NCBI RefSeq assembly: GCF_004382825.2
Contig: NZ_SDQO02000001.1
Coordinates: forward strand, 372,001-436,000
Origin: Corynebacterium silvaticum
GTDB taxonomy: Bacteria; Actinomycetota; Actinomycetes; Mycobacteriales; Mycobacteriaceae
Direction of reading: 5' to 3'
Length of the DNA: 64,000 nucleotides
Below the pieces are notes generated by a model that saw only the letters and a program-made list of their open reading frames with translations, did not search any database and was not told where the DNA came from. Of the stretch, positions 1-9,333 are shown piece after piece (position 1 is the first letter of the stretch; each line of letters opens with the position of its first letter). The position numbers and the translations under genes were made by a program.

Positions 1-345
1 GGGGTTCGGGCTGGTGTGGAAAGTATCCAGTGCTATGGCTGTTTCCTCCATGGAGTCCGTGCCATGGGCGACCACCACGCCAAGAACATTGGGCTCTGCC
101 AGAGCCTTGTGAGACTCAGCGACTATGACATCTATGTCGGTAAAAGTCATAGATGCGGAATCAAGACGATGCAGCTCGCGTACTTCTATGTCCACGCTTC
201 CGCTGAAGCGAGGCGCGACATGCGCGATTAATTCCTCACCAGAAACCGTGGGGATAAGTGCACCATTGGGGTCCATCGTGCAGGAGATGGTTCCTCCTGT
301 GGTGAGAACGACAACTTTTCCAAGTTCTTCATGAGCTGAGGTCAT
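1..345 (-). CDS. ansA: L-asparaginase, N-terminal part (runs off the window)
   Basis: The gene starts at an ATG (complement of 343-345) and stays open for 115 codons to the left edge, so only the N-terminal third is seen. Residues near 15-20 read TTGGTIS, the glycine-rich loop with the catalytic threonine of class I/II asparaginases. Near residue 94 is HGTDSMEETA, which holds the second threonine-aspartate pair of the active site. The enzyme hydrolyses L-asparagine to aspartate and ammonia. No signal peptide or lipobox is visible, which suggests a cytoplasmic enzyme, although some family members are exported. It is transcribed away from the lipoprotein gene to its right. The family call is firm; the choice between asparaginase and a dual asparaginase/glutaminase is not possible from this part. 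Confidence 0.9.
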   Translation of the reverse strand, partial: MTSAHEELGKVVVLTTGGTISCTMDPNGALIPTVSGEELIAHVAPRFSGSVDIEVRELHRLDSASMTFTDIDVIVAESHKALAEPNVLGVVVAHGTDSMEETAIALDTFHTSPNP

Positions 346-733
346 GTGCTCAAGACTGCCATATTGCGGGAGACAGCTGTGTTTACGTGACCATGTTGAC
401 GTGAGATTTTTTTCAATGAGCGCTAACATTCATGAGATACAACCCTTGTTCGCCATGTGGGCAGGGGAGCTAGGAGAGCATTCTTTGCGACGTATGCGGT
501 CTGCGTTAAATGGCCGTGTGCTTTTGCTCATGATGCACTTCTGGTGACCTTGTGCAGGCCTCTGCGCATGGCGGACCGGTGACGGGCAGCAGCTTCTGCC
601 GCTCACAGCCAATTCCGCTATAGTGCAGGGTTCGTGCCCGAGTGGACATGATCGGAAGTTCTGCAACCGCAGAATACAAACCATTGTGGCTTGGTGTGCG
701 TGCCTTAACGGCGAACCAAACCTAGGAGTATTT
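346..733. other. intergenic region between divergent ansA and lipoprotein gene
   Basis: About 390 bases separate the asparaginase start from the lipoprotein start. Open frames here lack family character and no RNA gene is recognisable. A TATAGT hexamer at 619-624 could be the -10 box of the rightward lipoprotein gene, giving a leader of roughly 100 bases. I see no convincing -35 partner and no operator-like palindrome. Confidence 0.4.
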
Positions 734-1321
734 GTGAAGCTAAAGAAGATCGTGGCAGTTACCCTTGCAGCAAGCGCGGGTCTCGCCCTTTCCGCTTGTT
801 CCAGCGACGACAAGGGCTCGTCGAGTAGCTCGTCTGCGTCTAAGAGCACCTCATCTGCGGCCTCAGAGGCTGCGCCGGCAGAACTTCCTTCTGCTGAGGA
901 CCTCAACGCTATTTTGGCCGTGGCAACAGATCCCAATGCGCCAGTAGAAGAAAAAGTAAAGACTGTTCAAGGTGGAGAGACCGCGCCTGAGCTGTTCCAA
1001 ACCATGACAGCATCCAAGCAGGAATCAGGAGCCGATTTCCACGTGGTTCCTCCGATCCTCCCTGGCTATACTCCTAACTCGGTGCTGGCTACGGTGAACT
1101 TCACACTGCCAGGTAAAGAAGCACAACCAGCAGAGAACGTGGAATTCATCTACGACAACGGTATGTGGAAGCTGTCCCAATCGTGGGCTTGTACCTTGAT
1201 CACCAACACTGTGGCTCCAGAACAGGTTCCTCCTATGTGCCATGATGCTGCGGCACAACCGCCTGCGCCAGAAGCACCCGCTCCTGCGCCGGAAGCCCCT
1301 GCACCCGCACCAGCGCAGTAA
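734..1321 (+). CDS. secreted lipoprotein, MTB12 (low-molecular-weight antigen) like
   Basis: I place the start at GTG 734, preceded by AGGAG at 725-729, because this puts the signal peptide (KLKK then a hydrophobic run) right at the N-terminus; a longer reading frame upstream has no such signal. The lipobox is LSAC with the modified cysteine near residue 20. It is followed by a serine-rich low-complexity linker. The mature part contains LPSAEDLNAILAVATDP and a VQGG motif, which resemble mycobacterial MTB12/CFP-2 antigens and their NTF2-like fold. The C-terminus is a run of PAPEA-type repeats, a probable cell-wall-spanning tail. The function of this family is unknown. A strong terminator follows. 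Lipoprotein status is firm; the family assignment is by motif resemblance only. Confidence 0.82.
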   Translation: MKLKKIVAVTLAASAGLALSACSSDDKGSSSSSSASKSTSSAASEAAPAELPSAEDLNAILAVATDPNAPVEEKVKTVQGGETAPELFQTMTASKQESGADFHVVPPILPGYTPNSVLATVNFTLPGKEAQPAENVEFIYDNGMWKLSQSWACTLITNTVAPEQVPPMCHDAAAQPPAPEAPAPAPEAPAPAPAQ

Positions 1322-1368
1322 AGCAGCACGCTAAAGCTTGAGCACACAGCTGCTCAGCGTTCATGACA

Positions 1369-1425
1369 TACAGCACTGCCGTCGCCCTCTCGGTAAGAGA
1401 AGCGACGGCAGTGCTGTATTTTCTT
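1369..1425. terminator. strong hairpin terminator between convergent genes
   Basis: A perfect 17-base inverted repeat pairs 1369-1385 with 1402-1418, with a 16-base loop, and is followed on the plus strand by TTTTCTT. It lies between the rightward lipoprotein and the leftward frameshifted lipoprotein gene and can serve the plus strand; the minus strand lacks a clear T-run. Confidence 0.85.
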
Positions 1426-1538
1426 GTATTCCCCTGTCCAGTATCAGTGAGTAGGAGAGAATTCTAGAGCGCTTGTGGAATCTTGGATTATGCGAAGATC
1501 TGAATTCTCTTGCCCGTAAACTACCCGGGTAGTCAGGG

Positions 1539-2373
1539 CTAGGGTGCCCATGGGAAGCGGTTTTTTAGATCGACGGTAAGACGTCCTGTGCTGGTTGTAT
1601 GAGAACTGAGGACTTCTAGGGACGTGCCGTTTTGCTCAAGTGCTCCTAGCACGGGGCGTTGTTGGACGTCTACGTCGAGTACAACGGAATCCCCCTGAGC
1701 TTGCGCCAAGGTAAAACGCATCGTTTGTAAAAACGCAGAGTCGCCGTTGACCCGTGAATCAACTGTCCATACGGCGCCCTCGCCGATTTCCTCCGTGGGG
1801 AAAATGACGGGTAGGGACGCAAGTTTGAGCAAAAACGGTTCTACAATGGCACGGCCCGGTGTCGGTTGCGTCGACGGGTGCGGCGACGTTGACGGAGGAC
1901 ACCTGGCCAGATTTTTTAGCAAACCAGCCAAGACGAAAGCCTTTAGCGGTGTTTACTTCTTGTGCGACCTCAAGCTCGTCATATGTGGGGTATGCAAAAG
2001 TCACCGAAACTGAACGTGCTCCGTTATCATTTTCCACCGAGGCTTGAACCGGGGATTTTAAGTAGTGGATGTCGCCCCCGGAGGGCGCGGTGGTGTCAAA
2101 GGTTCCTTGCTTACGGGCCTCTTGATGGAAACCATCGGAGATTTTTACTGCAATTTTTTGGGAGTTATCGTGTGTGGTCTCCAGATCTTGGTATTCGTAG
2201 ATCTTTTTGTCTGAATTGCCAGAATTAAGGACAGTAATCTTTGGGGCGTCGACTTCCAGGCCGATTGCTCGTTCAACCGGGGGAGTGTCAGGAGACTTCT
2301 GGTTACTGCATGCCACAAGCGTGCTGCCAGCTAAGAGGCAGGACAACATAACAGCTAGTGGGCGCTTGATCAT
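1539..2373 (-). pseudogene. lipoprotein of unknown function, split by a +1 frameshift
   Basis: Two minus-strand frames make one protein. The first begins at ATG 2373 with a signal peptide and the lipobox LVAC near residue 22. It continues through NVAAPVDATDTG and then degenerates into Pro/Cys/His-rich text ending at 1759. The other frame resumes with RAIVEPFLLKLASLPVIF and ends at 1539 with NRFPWAP. The junction is a GGG run on the minus strand (CCC at 1855-1857). Removing one G restores DTGRAIVEP in a single frame of about 277 codons. So either the gene carries a one-base insertion or the run was overcalled. A GTG at 2440-2442 is an alternative start but places the signal peptide 23 residues inside. 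The domain is not recognised. The gene is divergent from lspA. Confidence 0.75.
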
Positions 2374-2510
2374 GTGCCGGTTTTGCGGCTGATCGGAGGG
2401 GGATAAGCTGACAACGGGGGGAGTCTTTTGGTGATCAAACACAGGTCCACTGTACAGATCGCGTGTGTTCGGTTGGAACTTTTACCGGTGGGTTTGCCAA
2501 GATAGAAGGC

Positions 2511-3071
2511 GTGACTCGAACAGACAGGAGACAGCGGGGCCCGATAGGTACCGACAATCAACGCACATTCATCGTTACGATGGCCGCCATCAGCATCAGT
2601 ATTGCAGCGGTGGATCAGGCGTCTAAAGCGGCAGTATTGCATTTCCTTGGTAACGGCCAGCCATTAAAGCTCATTGGTGATTGGTTCCGTTTCCGCCTCC
2701 TGTTCAACCCAGGCGCCGCGTTCTCCCTAGGCGAAAACGCGACGTGGCTTTTTACCTGCATTCAACTCATTTTTGTTGTCGGCATCGCGTGGTATGCACC
2801 AAAAGTGCGCGATGGCTGGACTGCCGTGGCTTTGGCGATGATCGCCGGAGGCGCGTTGGGTAATCTCATCGACAGGCTATTCCGCGAGCCAGCGTTTTTT
2901 GTTGGTCACGTTGTGGATTTCATCTCCGTGGGGAACTTCGCAGTTTTCAACGTGGCTGATAGCGCCATAACGTGCGGCGTGGCTGTTTTCTTTGTAGCGA
3001 TCTTGTTGGAGAGTAAACGAGAAGCGCAGCAGCTCCAACGCAACGAGGATGAGGTGATTGACAATGCGTGA
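2511..3071 (+). CDS. lspA: lipoprotein signal peptidase (SPase II)
   Basis: LspA is the membrane aspartyl protease that cleaves the signal peptide of diacylglyceryl-prolipoproteins. The two catalytic aspartates lie in GNLIDRLF and FNVADSAI. There are four hydrophobic segments, and DQASK after the first is typical of the family. The start is uncertain. GTG 2511 gives about 186 residues, the usual length, but its purine-rich site (AGAAGG) lies only a base or two upstream; GTG 2463 would add 16 residues. The gene overlaps the following pseudouridine synthase by eight bases, so the two are translationally coupled. Its substrates are prepared by Lgt, encoded near 33 kb, and include the lipoproteins at 734 and 19199. 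Confidence 0.93.
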   Translation: MTRTDRRQRGPIGTDNQRTFIVTMAAISISIAAVDQASKAAVLHFLGNGQPLKLIGDWFRFRLLFNPGAAFSLGENATWLFTCIQLIFVVGIAWYAPKVRDGWTAVALAMIAGGALGNLIDRLFREPAFFVGHVVDFISVGNFAVFNVADSAITCGVAVFFVAILLESKREAQQLQRNEDEVIDNA

Positions 3072-3987
3072 GCATCGTTCGCTCCCTGTTCCTGAGGGGC
3101 TAGCAGGCATGCGTATCGACGCAGCACTGTCCAAACTCCTCGGCATCTCGCGCACGGTCGCCGCAGATTTAGCCACAGCTGGCGATGTGCTTGTCGACGC
3201 CACCCCCGTGGGGAAATCGGACCGTATCGCCGAGGGACAGTGGCTGGATGTGACACTGCCGGAGACAAAGGATCTCACTCCTCGCGAGGAACTCGTCGAG
3301 GGCATGGACATCCTGTATTCCGATGATGATCTGATAGCAGTCAACAAACCGGTGGGAGTGGCAGCGCATCCTACACTTGGGTGGGAGGGGCCTACTGTGA
3401 TCGGTGGGCTGGCCGCCGCAGGCTTTAGGATTTCTACCTCGGGCCCTCCTGAGCGCAAGGGGATAGTCCAGCGTCTCGACGTCGGCACGTCTGGCGTCAT
3501 GGTGATTGCTGCCTCTGAACGCGGCTATTCAGTTCTTAAGCGAGCTTTCAAAGAGCGCACGGTGTCTAAGACATATCACGCGCTAGTTCAGGGACACATG
3601 GATCCTTTCACAGGCACCATCGATGCCCCGATCGGCAGGCATCCGTCGGCAGGCTGGCGTTTTGCCGTGACCAGTGATGGAAAACATGCGGTGACGCATT
3701 ATGAGACTCTGGAGGCTTTTGCGGAAGCTTCACTGCTCAAGATCCACTTGGAGACCGGACGTACACACCAAATTCGTGTGCACATGTCTGCGCTGCACCA
3801 CCCATGTTGTGGCGACCCCATGTATGGGAGCGATCCCAAGCTTTCGGAGAGGCTAGGCCTCATTAGGCAATGGCTTCACGCAGTTTCGCTCGGCTTTCAT
3901 CATCCTGCTGATGGTCGCTGGATGGAGATAACATCGCCATACTCCGATGACTTGCAGCACGCGCTCGATGTTTTGCGGGAAGACTAG
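3064..3987 (+). CDS. rluD: RluA/RluD-family 23S rRNA pseudouridine synthase
   Basis: ATG 3064 follows GAGGTGA at the right distance inside the end of lspA. The roughly 307-residue protein has an N-terminal S4-like RNA-binding segment (residues 1-75) and then the RluA-type catalytic domain. The catalytic motif reads QRLDVGTSG near residue 140, with the nucleophilic Asp intact. The usual first residue of this motif is His (HRLD) and here it is Gln. Further family blocks are [28 protein letters not shown] and the C-terminal tail [12 protein letters not shown]. The protein closely resembles mycobacterial Rv1540 over its whole length as I recall that sequence. RluD modifies helix 69 of 23S rRNA; the exact target here is inferred. 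The lspA-rluD pairing is widely conserved. Confidence 0.9.
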   Translation: MREHRSLPVPEGLAGMRIDAALSKLLGISRTVAADLATAGDVLVDATPVGKSDRIAEGQWLDVTLPETKDLTPREELVEGMDILYSDDDLIAVNKPVGVAAHPTLGWEGPTVIGGLAAAGFRISTSGPPERKGIVQRLDVGTSGVMVIAASERGYSVLKRAFKERTVSKTYHALVQGHMDPFTGTIDAPIGRHPSAGWRFAVTSDGKHAVTHYETLEAFAEASLLKIHLETGRTHQIRVHMSALHHPCCGDPMYGSDPKLSERLGLIRQWLHAVSLGFHHPADGRWMEITSPYSDDLQHALDVLRED

Positions 3988-4053
3988 TAGTTGCTTGCTG
4001 TAGCGGCGCACGTTACCGTGCCGTAGTGTTCATCTACGCGTTAACATTGTGCA

Positions 4054-4593
4054 ATGGACCACGTGGATAAAGGCCGGATGGTTATCGCGCTTGTGAGTAT
4101 TGCTGCGCTCATGGCTGCTATCGCGATTCTGGGGCAGTCGGATAAGACCAGCAAACCGATGAACATTAACGGCGACCAATTGGGTATGGAACACTCTGAG
4201 AGCCTTGACCACTATGTCTCTCGGTCACGAGAATCATTATCTGACTTTGAAGGAAAGGCATTTGCCTTAGCGACTTTTCGCGGGCATTTCAGCGTAGCGG
4301 AAATAGGTTCTGTACTGGAGAAAGCGGGTATTGAGCGAGTCAATGCAGTAATTTCTGGCGGAGCTACGGCCATTGAACTTCCTGAGCCCATCCAGGGCGT
4401 CAACCGGGCTTCAGTGCTTACACAGCAGATTGTTATGCGGGGTGCGGACGAGGATGATATCCGTTCGGTCGTTGTGTATGACAACGTGAAGGCATTGCAG
4501 AAACTGCAAGAAGACCCGAAGATTCTGACCGTTGAGGCTTTGCCTCCTGATGCTGCTTGGGGGCGTATCGGAATCCGCCCTGTAAACCTTTAA
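4054..4593 (+). CDS. membrane-anchored protein of unknown function
   Basis: I do not recognise this 179-residue protein. Residues 9-27 form one hydrophobic segment (VIALVSIAALMAAIAIL), not followed by a lipobox, so it is most likely an N-terminal anchor with an outward domain. The rest is soluble and balanced in charge, with a section beginning FRGHFSVAEIGSVLEKAGIERV that looks like an alpha/beta unit. It sits between rluD and rarD and its last codons overlap the end of rarD by four bases in convergent orientation. No catalytic motif is visible. Confidence 0.7.
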   Translation: MDHVDKGRMVIALVSIAALMAAIAILGQSDKTSKPMNINGDQLGMEHSESLDHYVSRSRESLSDFEGKAFALATFRGHFSVAEIGSVLEKAGIERVNAVISGGATAIELPEPIQGVNRASVLTQQIVMRGADEDDIRSVVVYDNVKALQKLQEDPKILTVEALPPDAAWGRIGIRPVNL

Positions 4594-5474
4594 ACCTGGG
4601 CAGTGGGAGGCGTCGAGAGCTTTTTAACTTTCCTGCGCCATAGCGCGAGATCTGTGAGGTAAATAGCTACAGAAATCCAAATGATCACAAAACCCACCCA
4701 GCGGATGGTGTCCAGCTGCTCATTGACTACAAACACTGCCCACAACATTTGGAACGTAGGGGTCATATATTGCAGCATTCCAATGGTAGAAAGCGGAATG
4801 AGTTGTGCGGCGATACCAAAAAGGAGCAACGGAACTGCCGTGACTAATCCAGCGCTGATGAGCAACGCCGAGTGCTGCGGTCCATGAGAGAAAAATGTTC
4901 CTGTTCCTGTGGCTTCAAGATAACCCACATATGCCAGAGCTACTGGCATGAGGATGAGAGTTTCTGCGGTTAGCGATGCTGCAGGGGATAGGGACAATCC
5001 CTTTTTTACTAGCCCGTAGAAGCCAAAGGATGCGGCCAGAAGCAAAGAGATAACGGGAACGTGTCCTCCCACGATGCTGAGTAGAAGCACCGCGATGGTA
5101 GCAACTATCACGCTGAGCGTTTGGAGCTTTCTTAGACGTTCCGCTAAGAAGATGACGCCGAGGAGAACGCTTACTAATGGGTTAATAAAATACCCGAGGG
5201 CCGCATCCGCCACGTGTTGGGAATTGACAGCGATGACATAAATGAGCCAGTTAGCGGCGATGAGTACTGCTGCAAGCGCAATGCGTGACCATGTGGACAC
5301 ACTTGCGTTGCGCAACTCGCGCCATTTTTTAGTGACTGTGATGACAATGGCCATGACCACTCCGGTCCAGATGATCCGGTGGGCGATGATTTCTACAGGG
5401 GCCGCGGGGAGGAGCAGCGGGAAGTATGCGGGGAAGAGACCCCACAAGAGATACGCCAAAAAGCCATAGAGCAT
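4590..5474 (-). CDS. rarD: RarD-type EamA/DMT superfamily permease
   Basis: The 294-residue protein has about ten hydrophobic helices and the RarD signature start MLYGFLAYLLWGLFPAYFPLL, with HRIIWT after the first helix. C-terminal features such as STIGMLQYMTPTFQMLWAVFVVNEQL match the second EamA repeat. These proteins are drug/metabolite-type inner membrane permeases; RarD was named for chloramphenicol sensitivity in Pseudomonas, and the natural substrate is unknown. The gene is transcribed toward the unknown gene at 4054 and ends within its stop codon, and is divergent from dnaE1 with a 194-base shared promoter region. Confidence 0.9.
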   Translation of the reverse strand: MLYGFLAYLLWGLFPAYFPLLLPAAPVEIIAHRIIWTGVVMAIVITVTKKWRELRNASVSTWSRIALAAVLIAANWLIYVIAVNSQHVADAALGYFINPLVSVLLGVIFLAERLRKLQTLSVIVATIAVLLLSIVGGHVPVISLLLAASFGFYGLVKKGLSLSPAASLTAETLILMPVALAYVGYLEATGTGTFFSHGPQHSALLISAGLVTAVPLLLFGIAAQLIPLSTIGMLQYMTPTFQMLWAVFVVNEQLDTIRWVGFVIIWISVAIYLTDLALWRRKVKKLSTPPTAQV

Positions 5475-5569
5475 GGGGGAATCCTAACCTCTCCCATTGG
5501 TCGGACGCACCCGATAGTGCCGGTAGCGGACCCAGTTGGGGGTCGGGCAAGCGAAACGGGAACAGTGAT

Positions 5570-5588
5570 ATTGAAATTGAAGTTCAAT
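5570..5588. promoter_or_regulatory. palindrome in the rarD-dnaE1 divergent promoter region
   Basis: ATTGAAGTTCAAT at 5576-5588 is a perfect 6+1+6 palindrome. A further ATTGAA half site directly precedes it at 5570-5575. It lies about 80 bases before dnaE1 and about 100 before rarD. It could be an operator; no regulator can be named from it. Confidence 0.35.
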
Positions 5589-5668
5589 AACGAACGTGGT
5601 GGGGCGTTAAAATATCCCCTGACCTGGCATGAGGCGATTTAAATAACAAGGCGCTACACTGACTGGCT

Positions 5669-8600
5669 ATGGCCAAGAAATCCTCTTTCGTACATCTGCA
5701 CAATCACACTGAGTATTCGATGCTCGACGGCATGGCGAAAGTGGATATGCTTGCCGACGAAGTCGTGAGGCAGGGGATGCCAGCTGTGGGTATGACAGAC
5801 CACGGCAACATGTTCGGATCGGATGCTTTCTACCGAACTATGAAGAAAGCCGGAGTAAAACCAATTATTGGTATCGAGGCGTATATGGCTCCGGACTCTC
5901 GATTCAACAAAACAAGGGTTCGGTGGGGCGAGCCACATCAGAAGTCCGATGACGTCTCAGCCTCCGGCGCATATCTGCACCAAACTATGCTGGCAGAAAA
6001 TGCCGAAGGCCTCCGCAATCTTTTCTATCTGTCATCGATGGCATCCTATGAAGGGCAGCTGGGTAAGTGGCCACGAATGGACGCAGATCTGATAGCCGAG
6101 CACGCCTCCGGCATTATTGCAACCACCGGATGTCCCTCCGGAGACGTACAGACTCGCTTGCGCCTAGGGCAATTTGATCAGGCGCTCGAAGCCGCCGCCA
6201 TGTGGCAGGACATTTACGGCAAAGAAAATTATTTCTTGGAGCTCATGGACCATGGCCTGGAGATCGAAAACCGGGTTCGCTCGGAGCTGCTGGAAATCGG
6301 GCGAAAGCTTGATCTTCCGCCATTGGTCACCAACGACTGCCACTATGTTTTGGAATCTCAGGCGCAGGCCCACGAGGCCATGTTGTGCGTGCAGACCGGA
6401 AAAACGTTGAGCGATCCCGACCGATTCAAGTTTGACGGGTCTGGCTATTACATCAAGACTGCAGAACAGATGCGGGAAATGTGGGACTCTCTTGTGCCTG
6501 AGGCCTGCGACAACACTTTGTGGATTGCAGAAAGGGTCCAGGATTACGGTGAGATTTGGGAGGAGCACACCCACGACCGTATGCCCATCGCAGATGTGCC
6601 AGAGGGCCATACGCCGACATCCTGGTTGCATCATGAGGTTATGGAGGGACTCCGCGTTCGCTTCAACGGCGGGGAGGTTCCGCAGTCCTATATCGACCGT
6701 GCTGAATATGAGATTTCAGTGGTTGATATGAAGGGCTACCCCTCCTACTTCCTCATCGTTGCGGAGCTGATCAAACACGCCCGATCCATCGGTATCCGAG
6801 TAGGCCCTGGTCGTGGTTCTGCCGCAGGTGCCTTGGTGGCATACGCGTTGACCATTACCAATATTGATCCGATGGAACATGACCTTCTTTTTGAGAGGTT
6901 CTTGAACCCTGAGCGGCCTTCCGCGCCCGATATCGATATCGACTTCGATGATCGTCGTCGCGGTGAAATGATCCGTTATGCTGCTGATCGTTGGGGAGAA
7001 GACAAGATCGCCCAAGTGATCACCTTTGGAACGGTGAAGACCAAACAGGCGCTTAAAGACTCAGCTCGCGTGCAGTATGGACAGCCTGGCTACCAGATCG
7101 CCGATCGCATTACAAAGGAACTTCCTCCCGCGATTATGGCCAAAGACATTCCGCTATCCGGGATTATGGATCCCGAGCATCCCAGGTACGGGGAAGCCGG
7201 GGAAGTTCGAAATCTCATTGAGACAGACCCCGACGTTAAAAAAATCTATGACACTGCTCGCGGACTAGAAGGCGTAGTACGTCAGGCGGGCGTCCACGCT
7301 TGTGCCGTCATTATGGCCAGCGTGCCGTTGTTGGAGCATATCCCGATGTGGAAGCGTGCCGCAGATGGGGCGCTTATTACCGGATGGCCGTATCCTGCGT
7401 GCGAGGCCATCGGCCTGCTGAAGATGGACTTCCTAGGGCTGCGTAACCTTACGGTTATCGGTGACTGCATCGAGAACATCAAGATCAACCGGAAAGAGAC
7501 GATTGATCTTGAGGAACTGGCCACAGATGACCCCAAGGTGTATGAACTGCTGTCCAGCGGCGATACGCTCGGTGTTTTCCAGCTCGACTCGGGCGGCATG
7601 CAAGAACTGCTCAAACGAATGCAGCCCACGGGCTTCCACGACATCGTGGCGTCTTTGGCTTTGTATCGTCCTGGCCCCATGGGTGTGAATGCGCACTGGG
7701 ATTATGCGGACCGAAAGAATGGTCGTAAACCCATTGAGCCTATCCACCCTGAGCTTGACGAGCCGCTGCGTGAGATTCTTGATGAAACTTATGGTCTCAT
7801 CGTTTATCAAGAGCAGATCATGCGTATTTCCCAAAAGGTAGCTAACTACACAGCTGGTGAAGCCGATGGGTTCCGTAAAGCGATGGGTAAGAAGCAGCCT
7901 GAAGTCTTGGCTAAACAGTACGACAAGTTCCTCGAGGGAATGCTGTCCAACGGGTACTCCAAGGGCGCTGTGGACGCACTGTGGGGAACTATTGAGCCCT
8001 TCGCCTCCTACGCGTTCAACAAATCCCATGCCGCAGGTTATGGCTTGGTTTCTTATTGGACTGCGTATCTGAAAGCCAACTACACAGCTGAGTATATGGC
8101 GGCGCTGCTGACGTCTGTTGCGGATAAGAAAGACAAGTCTGCCATCTACCTATCCAACTGTAGGCACCTGGGCATATCGGTGCTCTCACCGGACGTTAAC
8201 GAGTCTCGTTTGAACTTCCTCCCCGTAGGAAACGATATCCGTTTTGGCTTGGGGGCTGTGCGTAACGTTGGTGAGGACGTGGTCAACTCGATCGTGAAAG
8301 CCCGCCAGGAAAAGGGCAGCTTCTCAGACTTCTCGGATTATCTGGACAAAATCGATACCGTTGCGTGCAACAAACGCGTGACAGAATCTTTGATCAAGGC
8401 TGGCGCGTTTGATTCCTTGGGACACCCGAGGAAAGGCTTGTTGCTCATCCACGAGGACGCAGTTGATTCCGTCATTAGCACTAAAAAGGCGGAAGACAAG
8501 GGACAATTTGACCTCTTCGCCGGATTCGGCGGCGATGATGACTCAATGAGCAATGCTTTTGCCGTGCAGATTCCAGAGGCTCAATGGGATAGAAAGCACC

Positions 8601-9229
8601 AGCTCGCGCTAGAACGAGAGATGCTTGGACTGTACGTTTCTGGGCACCCGCTCGATGGATACGAGGAAGCGCTAGACGCTCAGACAGATACTCAGCTGAC
8701 AACGATCCTGGCCGGTGAGTTGCGTAATGGCGCAGAGGTACAAATCGGCGGCATTATTTCGAGCGTTGATCGTCGTTACTCTAAAAAAGATGGCTCCCCT
8801 TGGGCAATCGTAACCATTGAGGATCACCATGGTGCCCAGGTGGATCTGCTGGTGTTTAACAAGATCTACGCGATAGTTGGACCCCAGATTGTGGAAGACA
8901 ATATCATCCTGGCCAAGGCACACGTCTCAATCCGTGATGATCGTATGTCGCTGTTCTGCGATGACCTCAAGGTCCCTGACCTTGGCCCGGGCAATGGAGC
9001 AGGGCTTCCCCTCCGATTGACGATGCGCACAGAACAATGCACCATGGCAAACATTGCGCGTCTGAAAGACGTGCTGGCTAATAACAAGGGCGATTCTGAC
9101 GTGTACCTCAACATCGTTCATGGCGATGAGGCCACCGTGATGATTCTTGGTGAACATTTACGGGTTAACCGCACAGCAAGCCTGATGGGGGACTTGAAGG
9201 CCACGATGGGCCCGGGGATCCTCGGCTAG
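5669..9229 (+). CDS. dnaE: DNA polymerase III alpha subunit (replicative polymerase)
   Basis: This is the catalytic subunit of the replicative DNA polymerase, 1186 residues, the usual DnaE1 length. Domains in order: an N-terminal PHP domain starting with HLHNHTEYS (residues about 8-16) and containing MTDHGNMFG; the C-family polymerase palm with the catalytic aspartates in [11 protein letters not shown] near residue 420; fingers and thumb including [10 protein letters not shown] and ALYRPGPMG; a helix-hairpin-helix section near 830-880; and a C-terminal OB-fold ([14 protein letters not shown]). The PHP metal ligands appear intact, so the domain may act as a proofreader, as shown for mycobacterial DnaE1. 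The gene is monocistronic, with a promoter shared with rarD and a hairpin downstream. Confidence 0.98.
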   Translation: MAKKSSFVHLHNHTEYSMLDGMAKVDMLADEVVRQGMPAVGMTDHGNMFGSDAFYRTMKKAGVKPIIGIEAYMAPDSRFNKTRVRWGEPHQKSDDVSASGAYLHQTMLAENAEGLRNLFYLSSMASYEGQLGKWPRMDADLIAEHASGIIATTGCPSGDVQTRLRLGQFDQALEAAAMWQDIYGKENYFLELMDHGLEIENRVRSELLEIGRKLDLPPLVTNDCHYVLESQAQAHEAMLCVQTGKTLSDPDRFKFDGSGYYIKTAEQMREMWDSLVPEACDNTLWIAERVQDYGEIWEEHTHDRMPIADVPEGHTPTSWLHHEVMEGLRVRFNGGEVPQSYIDRAEYEISVVDMKGYPSYFLIVAELIKHARSIGIRVGPGRGSAAGALVAYALTITNIDPMEHDLLFERFLNPERPSAPDIDIDFDDRRRGEMIRYAADRWGEDKIAQVITFGTVKTKQALKDSARVQYGQPGYQIADRITKELPPAIMAKDIPLSGIMDPEHPRYGEAGEVRNLIETDPDVKKIYDTARGLEGVVRQAGVHACAVIMASVPLLEHIPMWKRAADGALITGWPYPACEAIGLLKMDFLGLRNLTVIGDCIENIKINRKETIDLEELATDDPKVYELLSSGDTLGVFQLDSGGMQELLKRMQPTGFHDIVASLALYRPGPMGVNAHWDYADRKNGRKPIEPIHPELDEPLREILDETYGLIVYQEQIMRISQKVANYTAGEADGFRKAMGKKQPEVLAKQYDKFLEGMLSNGYSKGAVDALWGTIEPFASYAFNKSHAAGYGLVSYWTAYLKANYTAEYMAALLTSVADKKDKSAIYLSNCRHLGISVLSPDVNESRLNFLPVGNDIRFGLGAVRNVGEDVVNSIVKARQEKGSFSDFSDYLDKIDTVACNKRVTESLIKAGAFDSLGHPRKGLLLIHEDAVDSVISTKKAEDKGQFDLFAGFGGDDDSMSNAFAVQIPEAQWDRKHQLALEREMLGLYVSGHPLDGYEEALDAQTDTQLTTILAGELRNGAEVQIGGIISSVDRRYSKKDGSPWAIVTIEDHHGAQVDLLVFNKIYAIVGPQIVEDNIILAKAHVSIRDDRMSLFCDDLKVPDLGPGNGAGLPLRLTMRTEQCTMANIARLKDVLANNKGDSDVYLNIVHGDEATVMILGEHLRVNRTASLMGDLKATMGPGILG

Positions 9230-9236
9230 GAGGACG

Positions 9237-9290
9237 ACAATTGGGGTGAACGCGAGGCAACCTTGGCCTGTGCGCACCCCAATTGTTCTC
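9237..9290 (+). terminator. hairpin after dnaE
   Basis: ACAATTGGGGTG at 9237-9248 pairs perfectly with CACCCCAATTGT at 9275-9286. The loop is 26 bases and partly self-complementary. The trailing sequence TCTCTC is only weakly T-rich. The position, just after the dnaE stop and before the ilvA promoter, supports a terminator role. Confidence 0.6.
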
Positions 9291-9333
9291 TCAATTAAAA
9301 ATCACTTGAGATAACCGTCTAAACTGTGTCCTC

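Noticed and set aside
430..936. 168-codon minus-strand open frame overlapping the lipoprotein start
   Set aside because: It lies opposite the signal peptide and Ser-rich linker of the lipoprotein, has no ribosome site and its composition (Ser/Ala then Arg/Cys) mirrors the opposite strand.
1150..1347. PAPEA-type repeat at the lipoprotein C-terminus as a mobile or minisatellite element
   Set aside because: Only a few imperfect copies within a coding Pro/Ala tail; a normal feature of cell-wall proteins.
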